A stretch of 64,000 nucleotides of DNA from Lepus europaeus (Eukaryota > Chordata > Mammalia > Lagomorpha > Leporidae), in contig NC_084830.1 in assembly GCF_033115175.1 (NCBI RefSeq), positions 38,323,409-38,387,408 of the forward strand, read 5' to 3'. Below the pieces are notes generated by a model. That model was not told where the DNA came from. It was given only the letters and a program-made list of their open reading frames with translations, and did not search any database. How positions within the stretch are numbered: position 1 is the stretch's first letter; each line of letters begins with the position of its first letter. Positions 1 to 13,066 of the stretch are shown in pieces. The position numbers were made by a program, and so were the translations under genes.

Positions 1-1255
1 AGCTTTACTGAATCACCAAAGCAGGATGACTATGCACAATTTATTAACAGTAGGTTGCTGATTCCCAAATGGTATACTACTGATTATGAAACGATCTGAC
101 TGTAATCATTCTGTCGCAGTGCTTAAAGCAATGCACATTAACAGAAGATGAATTTTTTTCTACTATGGTTAAACAGTACAAATGTAAACACTGAAAATTC
201 CCCAGTCTGATACAAAGCAAATATCACACTGTGTCTCCATATGGAACTTTGATGTGCAGGGAAATCTTAAGTGCCACAGTGTAACACTCAAGTTTGCCTT
301 CTGGAGGCTACATCAGAGGGCAGGGTAAGGCACAGTGTCATGACAAAGCCTTTCATCCTATTCATTCTGAAAGCATTCAACCCCACTGGCTCGTATTGTA
401 CTAAGATATTAAGGACATGTTTAAATTAAGGAAGGGACAAACCATTTTCAATTTAAAAAATTATTCGGCAAAAATTTGCCTCTGTTTTCTGAAGACATGG
501 GTTATTATATCTAGGTTCCAGTTACACGATTCCAGATCTCAGTCCCAGTCCCAGAGAGAAAATTCAGCAGACATATTTTTCCCTATGTAGTTTCCTACTG
601 AGTCCTGATTTTCAAGAACCTTCCTCCATTGTTGGAAGTGTTAGAACCATGGATATTTTCAAACACATCAGGACTACACTGAGATCAAAGGAAGCCGAGC
701 CTGGAGAACACTTGGCTTCTCACTGCTCTGCACATTAGAAACCTCCACTTTAAATAAGTATTATGTAGTTGCATGTGTTTCGTTGTTTTGCAAGAATTAT
801 TCCTCTATCAAACAATTTTGAATTACTCTCTTGTAAGTAAAGCAACAGATAGATTCAACAAAGCAGACTTAATATATGGTCCCGTTTCCCTAGGGCCTCT
901 AGAAATATGACCAGAGAGAAAGCTCCGTTTACATTTGCCTTTGTCTCCTCCATCAGGCACTCGTTGATACACCTTCACAACTTCACTTCACATGATTGTA
1001 GCACTTTTGCTTTGAGATTTTAGTGTACTTAAATATATGACCTTAAAGATGTATCAGAAAGTAGAAGCATCTTCCCACATATGAAAAATACAGTGGAAAA
1101 TATTTTACCATATCTTATTTTATACCTCTACCTAATTTCACAAAGATTCTAGAGCAGCAAATAATTACAAAATGGATAGATAGCTTAAAATTTTCAAGGT
1201 AGTCCTCCTCAAAATTTAGTAAGACAGTAAAGATATGAGTGTATTTTTAAGGTAT
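1..1255. other. unassigned non-coding DNA
   Basis: AT-rich sequence with no open frame of note, no SINE or L1 signature and no RNA gene that I can recognise. Confidence 0.5.
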
Positions 1256-1605
1256 GGGGCAGATTGGGTTTTTGGCACAGTGGATATGATATCGCCTTGG
1301 ACATTTGCATCCCATATCCCATAGTATTTAGATGCATAAATCTCATATCAGAGTACCTGGATTTGAATATTAGCTATGCTCCCAATATCAGCTTTTTGAT
1401 AATGTACACCTTGAGAGAAGGCAAATGATGGTTTAGGCATTTGGGTCCCTCCCATCCATGTGGGATACCCAGATAGAATTCTGCACTACTGGTTTCTATC
1501 TGTCCTAGTCCCAGGTACTATAGGCATCAGAGGATGAACCGGGAAATGAGTCTCAATCTCTCTCTCTCTCTCTCTCTCTTTCCGAAATAAACAAATAATA
1601 AAAAT
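1256..1605 (+). mobile_element. old, diverged CSINE-family SINE
   Basis: A degraded tRNA-derived head is followed by the family's central words ('cccatccatgtgggatacc', 'ggatgaacc') and ends in a CT microsatellite plus an A-rich tail. Divergence from the young copies is high, so this is an old subfamily (CSINE1-like). Confidence 0.7.
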
Positions 1606-2779
1606 ATGAGGTATACAGAAGAAATTATTTGGTTATGAGATTAGTGATGCCCAACCCTCAAATAAATGAATGATTTTTCTCAGCCCATAAGAAGTCAAAA
1701 TTAGACATCAAGTTATGTAATTTTGAAGAGTATCTAGGCTACACTAAAGAAGCTTCTCTGAGGAGAATCCGGCTGTTAACTTCAACCATTCAAACTGTGA
1801 GATTTTAAGAGATTCTAAATTTTAGTATCAAGAAAATTACTTTTGTAGCAAAGGATGTGTTCTGATGCTTTCTTTGCTCAGAACTTTATCTGGTACTGGT
1901 ACCTTCTTTCCCCCTTTTTGACAGGTATGAGAGACTTGTCCTTTTCTGATCTGAGTCCAGTGAAATGTAGTATCCACTCAGAGTAGGTCAGATATGGAAC
2001 TAAGCACTATTTTTGAGAATAGACATGAACCATACCTGGAATACAGTCAAGGATGCTGAAAGGAACATTGTTTTGCTGGGAGAAGTACACTACTCTTTGG
2101 CCCCACTTGTGGATAGTCTTCCTAACAAGGACCCATAAACCTATTGGATACCAGTTAAGCTTACATCCATATCTGATGCTCACCAATGAAACAGGTATAG
2201 TCAAGTCTTCAGCTTACCCTTCCTGGGGACAAGTCTCAATGCATTTTTCTAAGGGGGCTAGAATTGATAATAGAAAGTTTTGCTAGCACACACATTTTCT
2301 TTCATCCAACTTCTGTGGTCTACTTGAATGCCCAAGAAATTTTGGAAAGTCCCCCAGGCCCCTCTGAAAAAATCAAGGCTGTCCTTTTCTTCTCACTAGA
2401 CTCAAAATCCTGCCAGTTCTACAATATGGTATTTGCAATTATACTAGATTGCCTTCTCTACAGCCTCATAAAGCATGTAAAACACAGGCTCTGTATTCCC
2501 TCCTATCCAGAAACTTAGAATCAGGGAATTAAGTCATACTTTCTACATGGCACAAGAAAAAGGACCTACATGAGGGGGCAGAAGGTAAGACACCTCCCAC
2601 ACAGAGCCTCCCATACAAACTGTGGTTTCCATAGTTCCTTTGCTTTCTCCCCTCCTCCTATACCTAGAGGGTAATTAATGAGTTTGTGTGGGAAACCAGT
2701 GCATAGAAAATGTATCTGATTATGATTATTGTTACTGCTTCTTGACCCATTTTATCTCATTCTTTAATCTATTGCCTTT
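1606..2779. other. unassigned non-coding DNA
   Basis: Nothing recognisable. A short plus-strand open frame (2264-2518) resembles no family I know and has no supporting context, so it is not called as a gene. Confidence 0.4.
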
Positions 2780-3207
2780 TGTATTAATCAAGGTTCTCCA
2801 GAGAAACAAAATCAGTAGGATATGTACATAGAGAAAGAGATTTATTTTAAGGGGCTAGCTCACACAGTTTTGTAGGCAGCCAGCCAGATGGAGACTCCGG
2901 AAAGACTTGTGTTTCAAGTCCAAAGATAGCCTGTTGTGAAACCAGGAATAGTTGATGGTGCAGATGACATCCCAAGGCAGTTGGCTGAAGAATGTCTTCC
3001 TGCTCTTGAAAGGCCAGCCATCTCTCTCTTTGAGTTTCAGTGATTGGATGAGGTCGATACACCTTATGGGTGACAATCTGATTTACTCAATTCTACCAAC
3101 TTACATATAAATCTCAAGCAAACCAGCCACAGAGAGACACCCAGACTAACATTTGCCCAAATATCTGGGAACCACATCCCAGAAAAGTTGATACAATAGC
3201 CATCACA
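2780..3207 (+). mobile_element. solo LTR, ERVL/MaLR class (MLT2-like)
   Basis: It opens with TG and closes with CA. It contains the LTR phrases 'aggttctccagagaaac', 'gagatttatttta' followed by a 'gctcacacagtttt' stretch, 'gattggatgaggtc' and 'caaatatctgg'. No internal retroviral sequence adjoins it. No clear TSD (flanks ccttt / acttc), consistent with age. Confidence 0.65.
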
Positions 3208-3373
3208 ACTTCAAATTTAGAAGCAAAAATTTTTGTCCTTTTTCTATATTTTCAAATTTCTGTACTAATAGCTATCCCCAAGGGCTAATAACAAACTATG
3301 TTTTATAGAGAAGAAAGAAAACAATGCCCATGACTGGAAAGAAAGAAGAGAAGAAACAGCAGCCTGGTTAATA

Positions 3374-3445
3374 TGCATTAAGCAAATATTTATTGATTAC
3401 CTACAACATACCAAGCATTGGTTTAGGCACTATGTTTTAAAATAT
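3374..3445 (-). mobile_element. LINE-2 3'-end fragment
   Basis: 'aaatatttattgattacct' followed by 'taccaagcattggtttaggc' matches the reverse complement of the L2 3' terminus. Confidence 0.5.
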
Positions 3446-3519
3446 TACTCTGCAACATCAATAAGTATATTTTTTCTACTTATTAAATTGTATTGATTTG
3501 AAATCTGAGAGCACATCAA

Positions 3520-3552
3520 AGAGAGAAAGAGAGAGAGAGAGTGAGAGAGAGA
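3520..3552 (+). repeat. GA-rich simple repeat
   Basis: An imperfect (GA)n run broken by single T and A changes. Confidence 0.85.
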
Positions 3553-3837
3553 TCCGTAGTTTCTAATCAAACTTTATAGCTTTATAATATGAGTTAATTT
3601 AACTTCTAAATATTGAGAGGCCTTTACATTCACCAGTACCTTAAAATTCATTCCTAAACAGGACTTCAGCTACAGAATAATACGAACAAGCCATAATCCT
3701 GTTGTAAAAAAGGGAATTCAAAAAAATCTATCAACTCTCTGGAGTTCCCTTACGTGGGGAAGTAAATTCTGAATCTCAGCCTGGAGCCTTCATTTACCCT
3801 GCTGTAGTGAACACCTGGCAATGCTGATCACTTTTTA

Positions 3838-4168
3838 AGCAATTATTTTAATTCTTTGAAAGAGTTACAGAGAGAGGTAGAGACAGTGAGAGAGAGAGAG
3901 AGGTCTTCCATTCCACTGGTTCACTCCCCAGATGACCGCAACGGCCAGAGCTAAGCTTATCTGAAACCAGGAGCTAGGAGCTTCTTCTGGGTCTTCCATG
4001 TGAGTGCAGGGGCCTAAGGAGGTGGGCCATCTTCTACTGCTTTCCCAGGCCATAACAGAGAGCTGTATAGGAAGAGGAGCAGCCGAGACTCGAACCAGCA
4101 CCCACATGGGATGCCAGTGTTGCAGGCTGGGGTTTTAACCCACTGCACCACAATGCCACGCCGGCCCC
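3838..4168 (-). mobile_element. CSINE, minus strand
   Basis: Reads in reverse from a degraded A-tail through GA repeats to the tRNA-like head, ending '...ccacgccggcccc'. The internal promoter B-box region is visible as 'gactcgaaccagca' (complement). Possible imperfect TSD: 'tgatcactttt' at the left, 'tgataatttt' at the right. Confidence 0.88.
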
Positions 4169-5499
4169 TCTGATAATTTTCCCCTAGGAAGCCTCTTATC
4201 CAATATTTTGCCTAAAATTCTTGCATAGAAAATTGTTCTGATATACCTAAAGAACCATAACACAATTCTCTCTTGTTCTCTTTATGAACAAATTCTTGAG
4301 GTTGCAGGTTTATTTGAAAGAAAATGGGCTCCATCTATTGTCTGTAGGTCTTTCTCTGACACCTTTCACTTCAGAGAGGTTCTAGCCTTTTCTCCTATCA
4401 ATAAGGAGACTGCATTTTCAAGTCTGTTAGAACAAAGAAATTGGTTTCCCTTTTCTGGGAAGCCACTCAGACAGGATTAAGTAGCACAATCCAATGGCTA
4501 TAACAGAGACAGATGTGTGGATCATAGACAATGGATAAACTGGCTTCGTGTTTGAAGAGACCATGTCTGTCACCAGTGATAGAGAAAACTTGATTGTTCT
4601 CAGAGGAAAACTAAAGAAATCTAACTGCTACTTAAATCAAGAAAGCTATAGAACTTTCTAGTATAGAACAATAGTTGTCAAGCATTTTCATTCATGACCT
4701 ATAAAGCCTCCTTATTTAAAATCCCTCTACCTTCTACCAAACAGATTGCATCTTTCAAAAATAGGACATTTTTCCATATTCTTTTAGACCTATATTATTG
4801 GGTATATATATGTTAGGTATCCTGAGATTACTGATTAAACTATAATCCCCCAGACTTTTCTATTATTGTTCTGCACTGGAATTTCAACTTAAATTCTTCC
4901 TGTTAGTTCAAAGTCAAAAAACTTAATCCAAATTTTTGGAGCAATAAGTAATCAGAAGCTGAGTTGCTACAGCTAAAGACAATCTTTCCAGAATAATTAT
5001 ACTGACACCTTGTTAGATGAGTTTCTCTGGTGTACTTTGTAATCTGTGTAAGAAGGGAGGCAAGATTAAATACAAAATGCCTGGAATTCAACTCATGGAG
5101 GATGGTAATGTTTTCTTAGGATAAGCTTCTTGTAAAGTAGCTTCCTTGAACTAAATCAAAACATAAAAGTGTTGAAAAGGACTTGTTCAATTGTATTAAA
5201 GGATTTTAACTGTAGAAGCTGTGTATGTAATTTACACTAAATGATTTAACAACAAGCCATACCTAACTTCTGTTTCCAAAAAGTAAGTGAACATCTCTGT
5301 TGGAAATGCTTCTCTCTTCAACAGTACTTTTATATATATAAAATGGGCTGCTCGTTTGTTAAGATAATTAATTATGGAGGTCAAATAGAAAGTGAGTCAT
5401 TAGCTCTTTTAGTAGCACAGTGCTACTAAATTAGCAATGTTTGAAATGGATTAATGGATATTCTCAGAATCTGATTTAATAGCTAGAATAGTTCATATT
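4169..5499. other. unassigned non-coding DNA
   Basis: No gene or repeat family recognised. Contains a perfect 11-bp inverted repeat with a 1-nt centre at 5408-5430. Confidence 0.4.
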
Positions 5500-5660
5500 G
5501 AACAAGTACTTATTGAGCACTTATTATATGCAAGTCTCATGCTAAATGTTACTTCATTTACAGTGATCAAGAAAGTAAAGCCTTTGTCCTCAGTAATGCA
5601 ACTTCGAAGAACTGAGAGAAGGGGAGGATAAGCACCCATAACAAGAAGCATAGAATGAAG
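5500..5660 (-). mobile_element. LINE-2 3'-end fragment
   Basis: 'acttattgagcacttattat' with 'cagtgatcaagaaag' and 'cctttgtcctcag' follow the order of the reversed L2 3' end. Confidence 0.55.
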
Positions 5661-6000
5661 TTGTATTTGATACACCTAAATAGAGATATAAACAGAGTGC
5701 TACTACTGTTGAAATGAAGAAAGAGATGAATTTAAAGGAGAGCTCAAATTATGAAGTTTCATAGACTAAATTATATTCAAACTCTACCTTGAAAGATAGC
5801 ACCTAACATATATCAAGGGTTTAATAATTATAAGTGATTAAATTAGTGAGTGACAGAGATTTTGAAAGAAAGCTAGAGATGGGAACTTCCTGGCCAAGAG
5901 AATGGTATTAGCACAACATCAGAGGCAGAAAATGACAATATGAGATTAGGACAGGAAACAATGGATATAATATTTATGGTATAGGAAAAGATTACACAAG

Positions 6001-6115
6001 GGAGTTTCAAAAAATTCATGGAAAATTGATTTGGAAAATGATTATTTTGGTGTAACATTTTTTGAAGTGTATGCATAGTTTTTTCTCAACATACATTTTC
6101 ATAAACTTTTTTATG
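6001..6115 (-). mobile_element. mariner-like DNA transposon relic (MARNA-type)
   Basis: Terminal 'tttcaaaaaattcatggaaa' and the internal 'tatgcatagttttttc' match, in opposite orientation, the relic at 30064-30186. The two copies share terminal inverted sequence and length, so they belong to one ancient short non-autonomous family. Confidence 0.5.
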
Positions 6116-7588
6116 ATTCTCATATAGATCTAGAAACATAGATTTGGAGAGAAGTATAAATTAGGGATTTTAATAATCACCTGAGAATTTTTACTTAAAT
6201 TGTAAGGCAATGTTCATAAAAAATAAAAACAGAAATGCTGAAATATATAAAATATTTCTAAATCTAAATTATTTCCAAACTTGCTCATGCTTAGCATGGA
6301 ATAAAAGATGTCTGAGCATCATAAAATTCAAGTGTCATAACTCATTGTTTCTATGAAGCCAATGATTTTCACTGTGTCCCTGAAATGTTTGCTCACTTGT
6401 TAAAGCCTATGTCACAGATCTTCAGTGCAACAGCTAATATTTTACAATTGATCACATAGGCTTGCATATATATTCCAAATATGTGACTTAAAGAAAACAA
6501 CATTAAGATTTATGCTCTATTTAATGTACTTGGCTAAACTCATGGGATTTCAAAAGAAGATAAAAAACAAAAGGCAGCATGGGTTAATGCTTAGTTATCT
6601 TTTGGTTAACTTATGTAGCTTAGCAATGGAAGAACATGAAAGAGGAGTCTTTGATAAAACTTGATTGCTTTTTAAAATCCATTGGAGGCAGCTGCTTTTT
6701 CAAGAGGGCTCATATTAACATTGGAATGCACAACTTTTAAACAAAAGCTCTCACCAAATTTCAATTATAATTGACAGCCAAGCATGTTTTTTTTTTAAGC
6801 TGTTACCACTCCATGACGCCAGTAGCATGAACCTAGAGAATAAAGATCTTTTTCTTCACTTATGACATAAATGAAATTTCAAGGTCCTCCTGACGTTTCT
6901 TTAGGGAACTTCAGTAGCTGGGAATGAGCAGGTGAATGTTTCTGGGGTTTATGGATGACAAATGCATGTCTGATAAAGCAGAAGCTATGGCTAAAAGTCT
7001 GATGGATGTTGCAGTTCCTTCTGAAAGCAGATTAAAGCAAATATTAATTATTAATTTTCCACAATTGCCTCAAATGTTTGAATGTATCAGCATGCAGATC
7101 AATCTAAAATTTTCCTTTAGCAATATAATCAGGAAATATTATACTTTCAGCAGCTCTAGAGCTCCACGAATCTTTCTGAGAGGCTGCCATGAAAGGAAGC
7201 AGAATAGGAGGATGAGGTGGCAATCTGAGCTGTGAGAGGGTACAGCAGATGATGAATCATGGGAAAAACCAAGAGGGCTGCCAGAGATGGATGAAGAAGG
7301 GCACTGACAAAGCTCCATGCAGTCAAAGTGTGAAGACAGGACAAAGGTGACTAATGGCATGACTGAGTCATTGACCATCACAGAATGCAGATCCTTATTC
7401 ACCACACACAGGCTTACCTTTACGCCAGACCTTGAGACCCAGGAGAAATAAAAGAATCAGGTGGCCATGGCTTAATATGAAATTAAATGTGCTAATTACT
7501 ATTGTGCAGCAGTTATCTGACATACCCTGACACATTCCATAATGGTCTAGGTCTGTGTACTTTTTGGAGCTCTTAAAACCGATTCTCT
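6116..7588. other. unassigned non-coding DNA
   Basis: Open frames on both strands around 6936-7405 overlap each other and match no family I recognise. They are treated as chance. Confidence 0.4.
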
Positions 7589-7914
7589 GGGGCCGACGCT
7601 GTGGTGCAGCGAGTTAACACCCTAGCCTGAAGCACCGGCATCCCATATGGGTGCTGGTTTGACACCCAGCTGCTGCACTTCCGATCCAGCTCTCTGCTAT
7701 GGCCTGGGAAAGCAGTAGAAGAAGACTCAAGTCCTTGGGCTCCTGAACCCGCTTGGGAGACCTGGAAGAAGCTCTTGGCTCCCAGCTTCGGATCGGCGCC
7801 ACTCTGACCGTTACTGCCAATTGGGGAGTGAACCTCTCTCTCTCTCTCTCTGCCTCTCTTCTCTCTGTGTAACTCTGACTTCCAAATAAATAAATGAATA
7901 AATCTTAAAAAAGA
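7589..7914 (+). mobile_element. CSINE, plus strand, near full length
   Basis: Starts 'ggggccgacgctgtggtgca' (A-box like) and ends with repeated AAATAAATAAAT and an A-tail. The central phrase 'cagctctctgctatggcctg' is intact. Confidence 0.95.
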
Positions 7915-8616
7915 AAATTCAATCCAGAAGTTTCACCTCAGGTCCAAATTCTTCCCCTGGAGTTCAGGTCTGAATACAAGACCACTATACAGATACCTGA
8001 TGTGGAACAGGCCATGTGTTTAATGAGTCTCTCCCTGTTGCTTCTCAGGGTCCTGCCCTAAGACAGTTCCACCCGTGGAACTCTGAGTTCTGTAGTGCCT
8101 TAGAACTGTTTGGTTTATCTGTTAATGGTCAAGAAGAGTCCCTGCATCTCTTAGTAACTTTCTGAAGCACCTCATCTAACCTGGGGAATCTTTGTTCCTT
8201 CTCTGAGCACTTATCTTCATCGTCTGGACCATTCCAAAGTTCATTAACCTGCATTCTGTCCAGGCGAATGATATACCCCTGGGTGAATATAGAAATGATT
8301 AGGTCAGGAACTGGTGACATTATTATATATAAGTACCAGAGATAAAATGTAATATAGGACATTCCATGTGGATGGGACTAATCATTCTGAGTATTAATTT
8401 CCTATTCACATAATCAGCACACTGATATTTGTAAAACATGAGTTAACTTTATTTATTTGGAGCTTGAGCCACTCTTTTGCTATAGAAAACATGCTCTTGC
8501 CACTTCCAAACAGGTTCCTGAAACTCAAAGTGATTTTGGTCATTCTGTCTTTAAAATTCATTCACATTCAGGGCTTGCCATCCCCATACCCTTACTCTTA
8601 GGATTAAGACTATGCA
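7915..8616. other. unassigned non-coding DNA
   Basis: No repeat or gene recognised between the flanking SINEs. Confidence 0.4.
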
Positions 8617-8840
8617 GGGCCGGTGCCCTGGCTCACTTGGTTAATCCTCCACCTGCAGCGCTGGCATCCCATATGGGTGCCGGGTTCTAGTCCCGGCTGA
8701 TCTTCTTCCAGTCCAGCTCTCTGCTGTGACCTGGAAAGGCAGTGGAGGATGGCCTAAGTGCTTGGGCATCTGCACCCGTGTGGGAGACCAGAAAGAAGCA
8801 CCTGGCTTCGGATCAGCACAGCGCCAGCCGTGGCAGCCAA
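8617..8840 (+). mobile_element. CSINE lacking its 3' end
   Basis: Runs from the head ('gggccggtgccctggctcac') to 'gccgtggcagcca', where the tail is replaced by about 87 bp of unrelated sequence before the next SINE. Confidence 0.92.
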
Positions 8841-8927
8841 AATGCGCAAAAGGTTTTATAGAGACAAACTTTCGGTATGAATTTTTTTGGTTTTTTTTCA
8901 TCAGACTTCCTTTATATATCATTCTAT

Positions 8928-9260
8928 TTAATCCTCTGCCTGTGGTGCTGGCACCCCGGGTTCTAGTTCCGGATGGGGCACTGGATTCTGTCCTGGTTGC
9001 TCCTCTTCCAGTCCAGCTCTCTGCTGTGGCCCGGGACGGCAGTGGAGGATGGCCCAAGTGCTTTGGACCCCTGCACCCGCATGGGAGACCAGGAAGAAGC
9101 ACCTGGCTCCTGGCTTCGGATCGGGGCAGCACCAACCATGGCGGCCATTTGGGGGGTGAACCAACGGAAGGACCTTTCTCTCTGTCTCTCTCTCTCACTG
9201 TCTATAACTCTACCTGTCAAAAAAAAAACAACAACAACAACAACAAAAAAAAAAAAAAAA
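8928..9260 (+). mobile_element. CSINE lacking its 5' end
   Basis: Begins in the head at 'ttaatcctctgcctg' and runs to a long A-rich tail with CAA repeats (9219-9260). Same orientation as the preceding SINE. Confidence 0.92.
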
Positions 9261-10184
9261 CTATGCTCAGTGACTTACATGAACACAAACTATGGAGACT
9301 CCTTGATCTCCTCTCCAAATCTGACCTACCAGCTAAGCCCTGTGCTGGTCTCCTGCTCCAATGTTATGCTTAAGTGTGTCTCTTTCTTGTAAGAAATCAT
9401 TGACAGATAGCCAAATTCTAAAGCAATCTTCCCTGGCTTCATTTACTCTCTATCACCATCGCTCAGCACTGAGACCCCTCTTGGTGCAATCACATTCCGT
9501 CAAACTGTATTGCTCTATTAGTTACTCTCTGAGCCTTTACTTACCAGCATAGAGAAGAGTAGTTACTCACCCTTTCCACCCCTACATCCTTCTGGGGCCA
9601 CAGGAGGAATGAGTTTATCAATGGGTACTCACTCTGCCCCAGCATAGTTTACAGGCATCACCACTCCATTGTTCCTACATCACATCCCAATGCATTTCTG
9701 TGCCCTTGAGTTCCAAATAGGAGCAGTAAGACCTTTCCTCAATGATTTCTTCAAATATATCTGGGAGTCCGCAAAAGAACAAGAATAAGCTTCCTATTCA
9801 TTTCTCCTTTTACTCTGTAGCTAGTGAAGTCTTTAGTTGGTGGGGAGTATTTGGGATAGACTGCTGTGGGATAGAAAGGTAATTAGTGCTGTCTGTTTTT
9901 AAATGTCTCTTGTTTCATATCTGAATGAAATAAAGAATTTAGCATCTCTATTCTCTGGATTTTCTTTGACAACCTCTAGTGCAGTGTTTGTTCTCCTGAC
10001 CTCTGAGCCAGGAATGCTCCCCTAATAGAGATTAAAATTTTACGTATTTTTTTTAAAATCTGCAGTGATTTTTAAAACAGTACTTTCCACAAATGCACCA
10101 TCTCAAGTTAAACTTTAACTCTTTTAGTACTTCACTCATATCTAGTGTTATTATTTATTGTTTACTATGTACAGTTACTGCCTT
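9261..10184. other. unassigned non-coding DNA
   Basis: Nothing recognisable. Short open frames only. Confidence 0.4.
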
Positions 10185-10262
10185 ACTTGATTCTAGGCTA
10201 CTTGGAGGCAAGAATTGTGTATCATACCTTTTTGAGCTCCAGCACTGGCCAGTCCCTATACA
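10185..10262 (+). mobile_element. possible LINE-2 3' fragment
   Basis: 'ttggaggcaagaattgtgta' followed by 'gagctccagcactgg' resembles the plus-strand L2 3' end. The match is weak. Confidence 0.3.
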
Positions 10263-10789
10263 TCCCCTGTGTATGGAGCAGAATAGTGAGAAACTCCCTC
10301 CTTATACTGCTTTGGTTGTCTATTCTGACATGATGTTGACAGGTGAAGACCTTTAAACTTTAAGGTTCTCAATATACTATCATGCTTCAAACACTTCTAC
10401 TGGTCACTCAGGGCCCTCCAAACTTAATCAAATTTAGTTCTTTCAGATAGGGAATGCTCACAAACCTATTAATTCTGTTAAGAATATTCATCCTTATAAC
10501 GAGAAGTCAATCATTTTGAGAATTTTTAAAAAGTACAAGAAGTTCTGTCTACATATTTGAACAATTCCATTTGTGTGTGAGAGAGTGTGTTTATGTGACC
10601 AACTATCATTACACTTGATATCATAGTTGTTTTCTATATAGTTTTATGTCACAAAAGTCCTTAAGTAGGAGCACTACTCTTTTTATTATTTACATAATTG
10701 TGGATGGGAGAAAAGGAATTCAGGGAGGGGAGAATGATAAAATTATAAGCTTCTGTTAAACAACACTTTTAATTGGAAAAAATAAGGTG

Positions 10790-11098
10790 GCTGCTAAATG
10801 GAAAAGATGAATATAAAAAGAAAACATACAAGATAATTTCACTTATGTCAAGTTCTAGAATATAAAATCTGACAGTAATAAAAATAAAATCAGAGGTTTC
10901 CTAGGTTGGTAGAAGGAGACTGATGGCAAAAGAGCTGAGGAAACTTTCTGGAATGCTGGAAATATTCTAGATCTTGACTAGGGTAAAGGTCACACAGAGG
11001 TATGCATTTGTCAGAACCCATCACATGCACACCTAAAATATATGCATTTTATTACATATAAATTTTATCACAAAATTTTGTAATAAAATAAAAATTTT
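10790..11098 (+). mobile_element. old L1 (L1M type) 3' end
   Basis: Order of phrases fits an L1M 3'UTR: 'gaggaaactttctgga', 'ggaaatattctagatcttga', 'cacacagaggtatgcatttg', then 'gcattttattacatataaat' and an A-rich end. Confidence 0.7.
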
Positions 11099-11186
11099 AA
11101 CCAACAAAAAAGCAAATTTTGTATAACTATGACTTGGTCTATGAAGGTTACAATTAGAATGTCTTATTTACTGTTTTCCACTATTT

Positions 11187-11485
11187 CGTGTATTTGTTGC
11201 TACAAAGCCATTACCATGGTTCAATGCCTTAAGCAATACACACATCTTATTTCACAGCTTCTGTGATTCAGAAGCCTGGGAATGGCTTAGCTGCTTTTTC
11301 TGCCCAAGATCTCCTGAGGTTTTCTGCCCAACATCTCCAATGGAGGACATTGCTGAGCTGTGTTCTCATTTGAGGGTTTGACTGGAGAAATTCATCCAGG
11401 TTGTGAGCAAAATTCATTCTGATGTGTGCAAATGACTGGATGTCCCATCCCCTGACTGGCTATCTGCCTGAGATTGCCCACAGGT
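11187..11485 (-). mobile_element. MLT1-like LTR fragment
   Basis: 'ttgttgctacaaagccatta', 'tcagaagcctggg', 'gaaattcatccaggttgt' and 'gcaaaattcattctgatgtg' follow the arrangement of reversed MaLR LTRs. Degraded; no clear ends. Confidence 0.4.
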
Positions 11486-11506
11486 CATAGCAGAAATAGG
11501 GAACAT

Positions 11507-11693
11507 TTTTTTCCCGACAAGGGATCATTTTTTCTGGTCACTTGGATAACATCATTCATGGGCCATACAAAATTATACAGTTAAAAATTAGCCTGTTTTA
11601 GACTTAATGAACTTTAATTTTCAATCATGGTTGCTCTGGCAGGGTAAGAAAAAATGATTTCAATCATCCATAGGCTAGATGTTCCCCACCCCT
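11507..11693 (-). mobile_element. hAT-type DNA transposon relic
   Basis: Its right end reads, in complement, 'aggggtggggaacat', a hAT-like terminal repeat. The interior has 'catcattcatgggccataca' and 'attagcctgttttaga', phrases I associate with ancient mammalian hAT elements. Confidence 0.45.
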
Positions 11694-11699
11694 GTGAGG

Positions 11700-13066
11700 C
11701 CATCTACATATAGTACCCTGCCATGTAGCCCTGTTAATCATAAACTTAAAGAATAGTTTTTATTTCTTTAATACTGTCAAGCGACTATCTCCCCAGTCTA
11801 CTAAGACAGGGTCTTGTACAATGCAACCCAGTCAAAGAAAGTAGTAGCCCAACTTTTTGGTCACATCCTGTGTTAGAAGCAGGTGACACGTTCCAGTTCT
11901 ATTAAGGAGAAGGAGATAATACAGGTCTGTGGCTTGTAGGGGGTCACATTAAGGTATATCTGCCACAGTGTAATTTTGACAATTTTTAAAATTTGACAAT
12001 TTTTTTTAAAAATTAGGTATATTGTATCCAGCAAGGCAACTTTGACAATGTCTGCAAAAGTAAAACCAGTACATTATATAGAAAGGAATATATACTATGA
12101 ATTCAACTGGTTTACTGTGCTTCAAAATGATGAATGTCTTCTCATATTTAATTGATCTAATTCCTTCTGCAGAACGACAATATTTTTACTGCCAACTTTC
12201 AATTAAATTGTTTCTTTCAGGCCTCCTTGACCTCTGGGTGCTCAGTTCAGAGGAGTCATATGGAAGCCCTCCTCTGAATAATGATGTCTATCTGCAAAAT
12301 TCAGCACAAGTCCTTTGCTCCATAACAGTAAATACAGGCGAACTACTCTAGACTTTTTAATGTACTGACCCAGCCAGAATTACTAGCTCAGAAATATGAA
12401 GTTTGTCACCCTGATCTTGGATCATTTCCCTACAGAGAGGAAAATAAGCTTTAGGACAATTGTGTTTCATAGCATCAAGCACTTCACTGGATTCAAACAG
12501 AGCTCAATAAATCCTGTTGGCATAGCTTGAAGAGAAGCTGAGATTGAAACACCATGTTGGTGGTATTACTTAAATTGTGTCATTCAAGGAATTTATGATC
12601 AAAGAGGTAAATGAAGAGTTAAATTAAAATGCCATCATGACCCATTCAATGAGAGAGAAAGATATTGGAATACATTTTTCTTTTGTGAATACTTCCTATG
12701 TAATTAAATAACCTGCCTTAGAAATTAGTCATAGTGTCTGGTTCACACATACTGTTTAAGAGAAAGTATAGTATCCTGAATATTCACTCTTAGGTTGGCT
12801 ATCAGTAAAACGCTTCTCAGTTATATCTCTTCTTATCCAGTTAATCCATAAAGTTAATTATAAATGTAGCCTATCTTGTTCTGAATTATATGCTTTCCTT
12901 ACACTTTCATATATAAGGCAAATTAATATTATAACCTTTATTTCTACTTTGTGTCTTAAAGGTTCACATCCTTGACAATTTCATTATAACACAAATTCAT
13001 GTAGATATTTAAGAGTTTACTTCTTCCTAAAAGGCAACAAAAACTTTTCCATGAAAACCTGGTTCA
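11700..13066. other. unassigned non-coding DNA
   Basis: No gene seen. A short local repeat of 'atttgacaattttt' occurs near 11980-12005. A possible L2 scrap lies near 12465-12515. Confidence 0.35.

Noticed and set aside
7589..7914. tRNA-like head as a tRNA gene
   Set aside because: The A and B box resemblance belongs to the CSINE promoter; no cloverleaf-capable full tRNA is present.
8726..9373. Long open frame of 215 codons, and overlapping ones on the other strand
   Set aside because: It lies across two CSINE copies and their A-rich tail. GC-rich SINEs give long chance frames on both strands.
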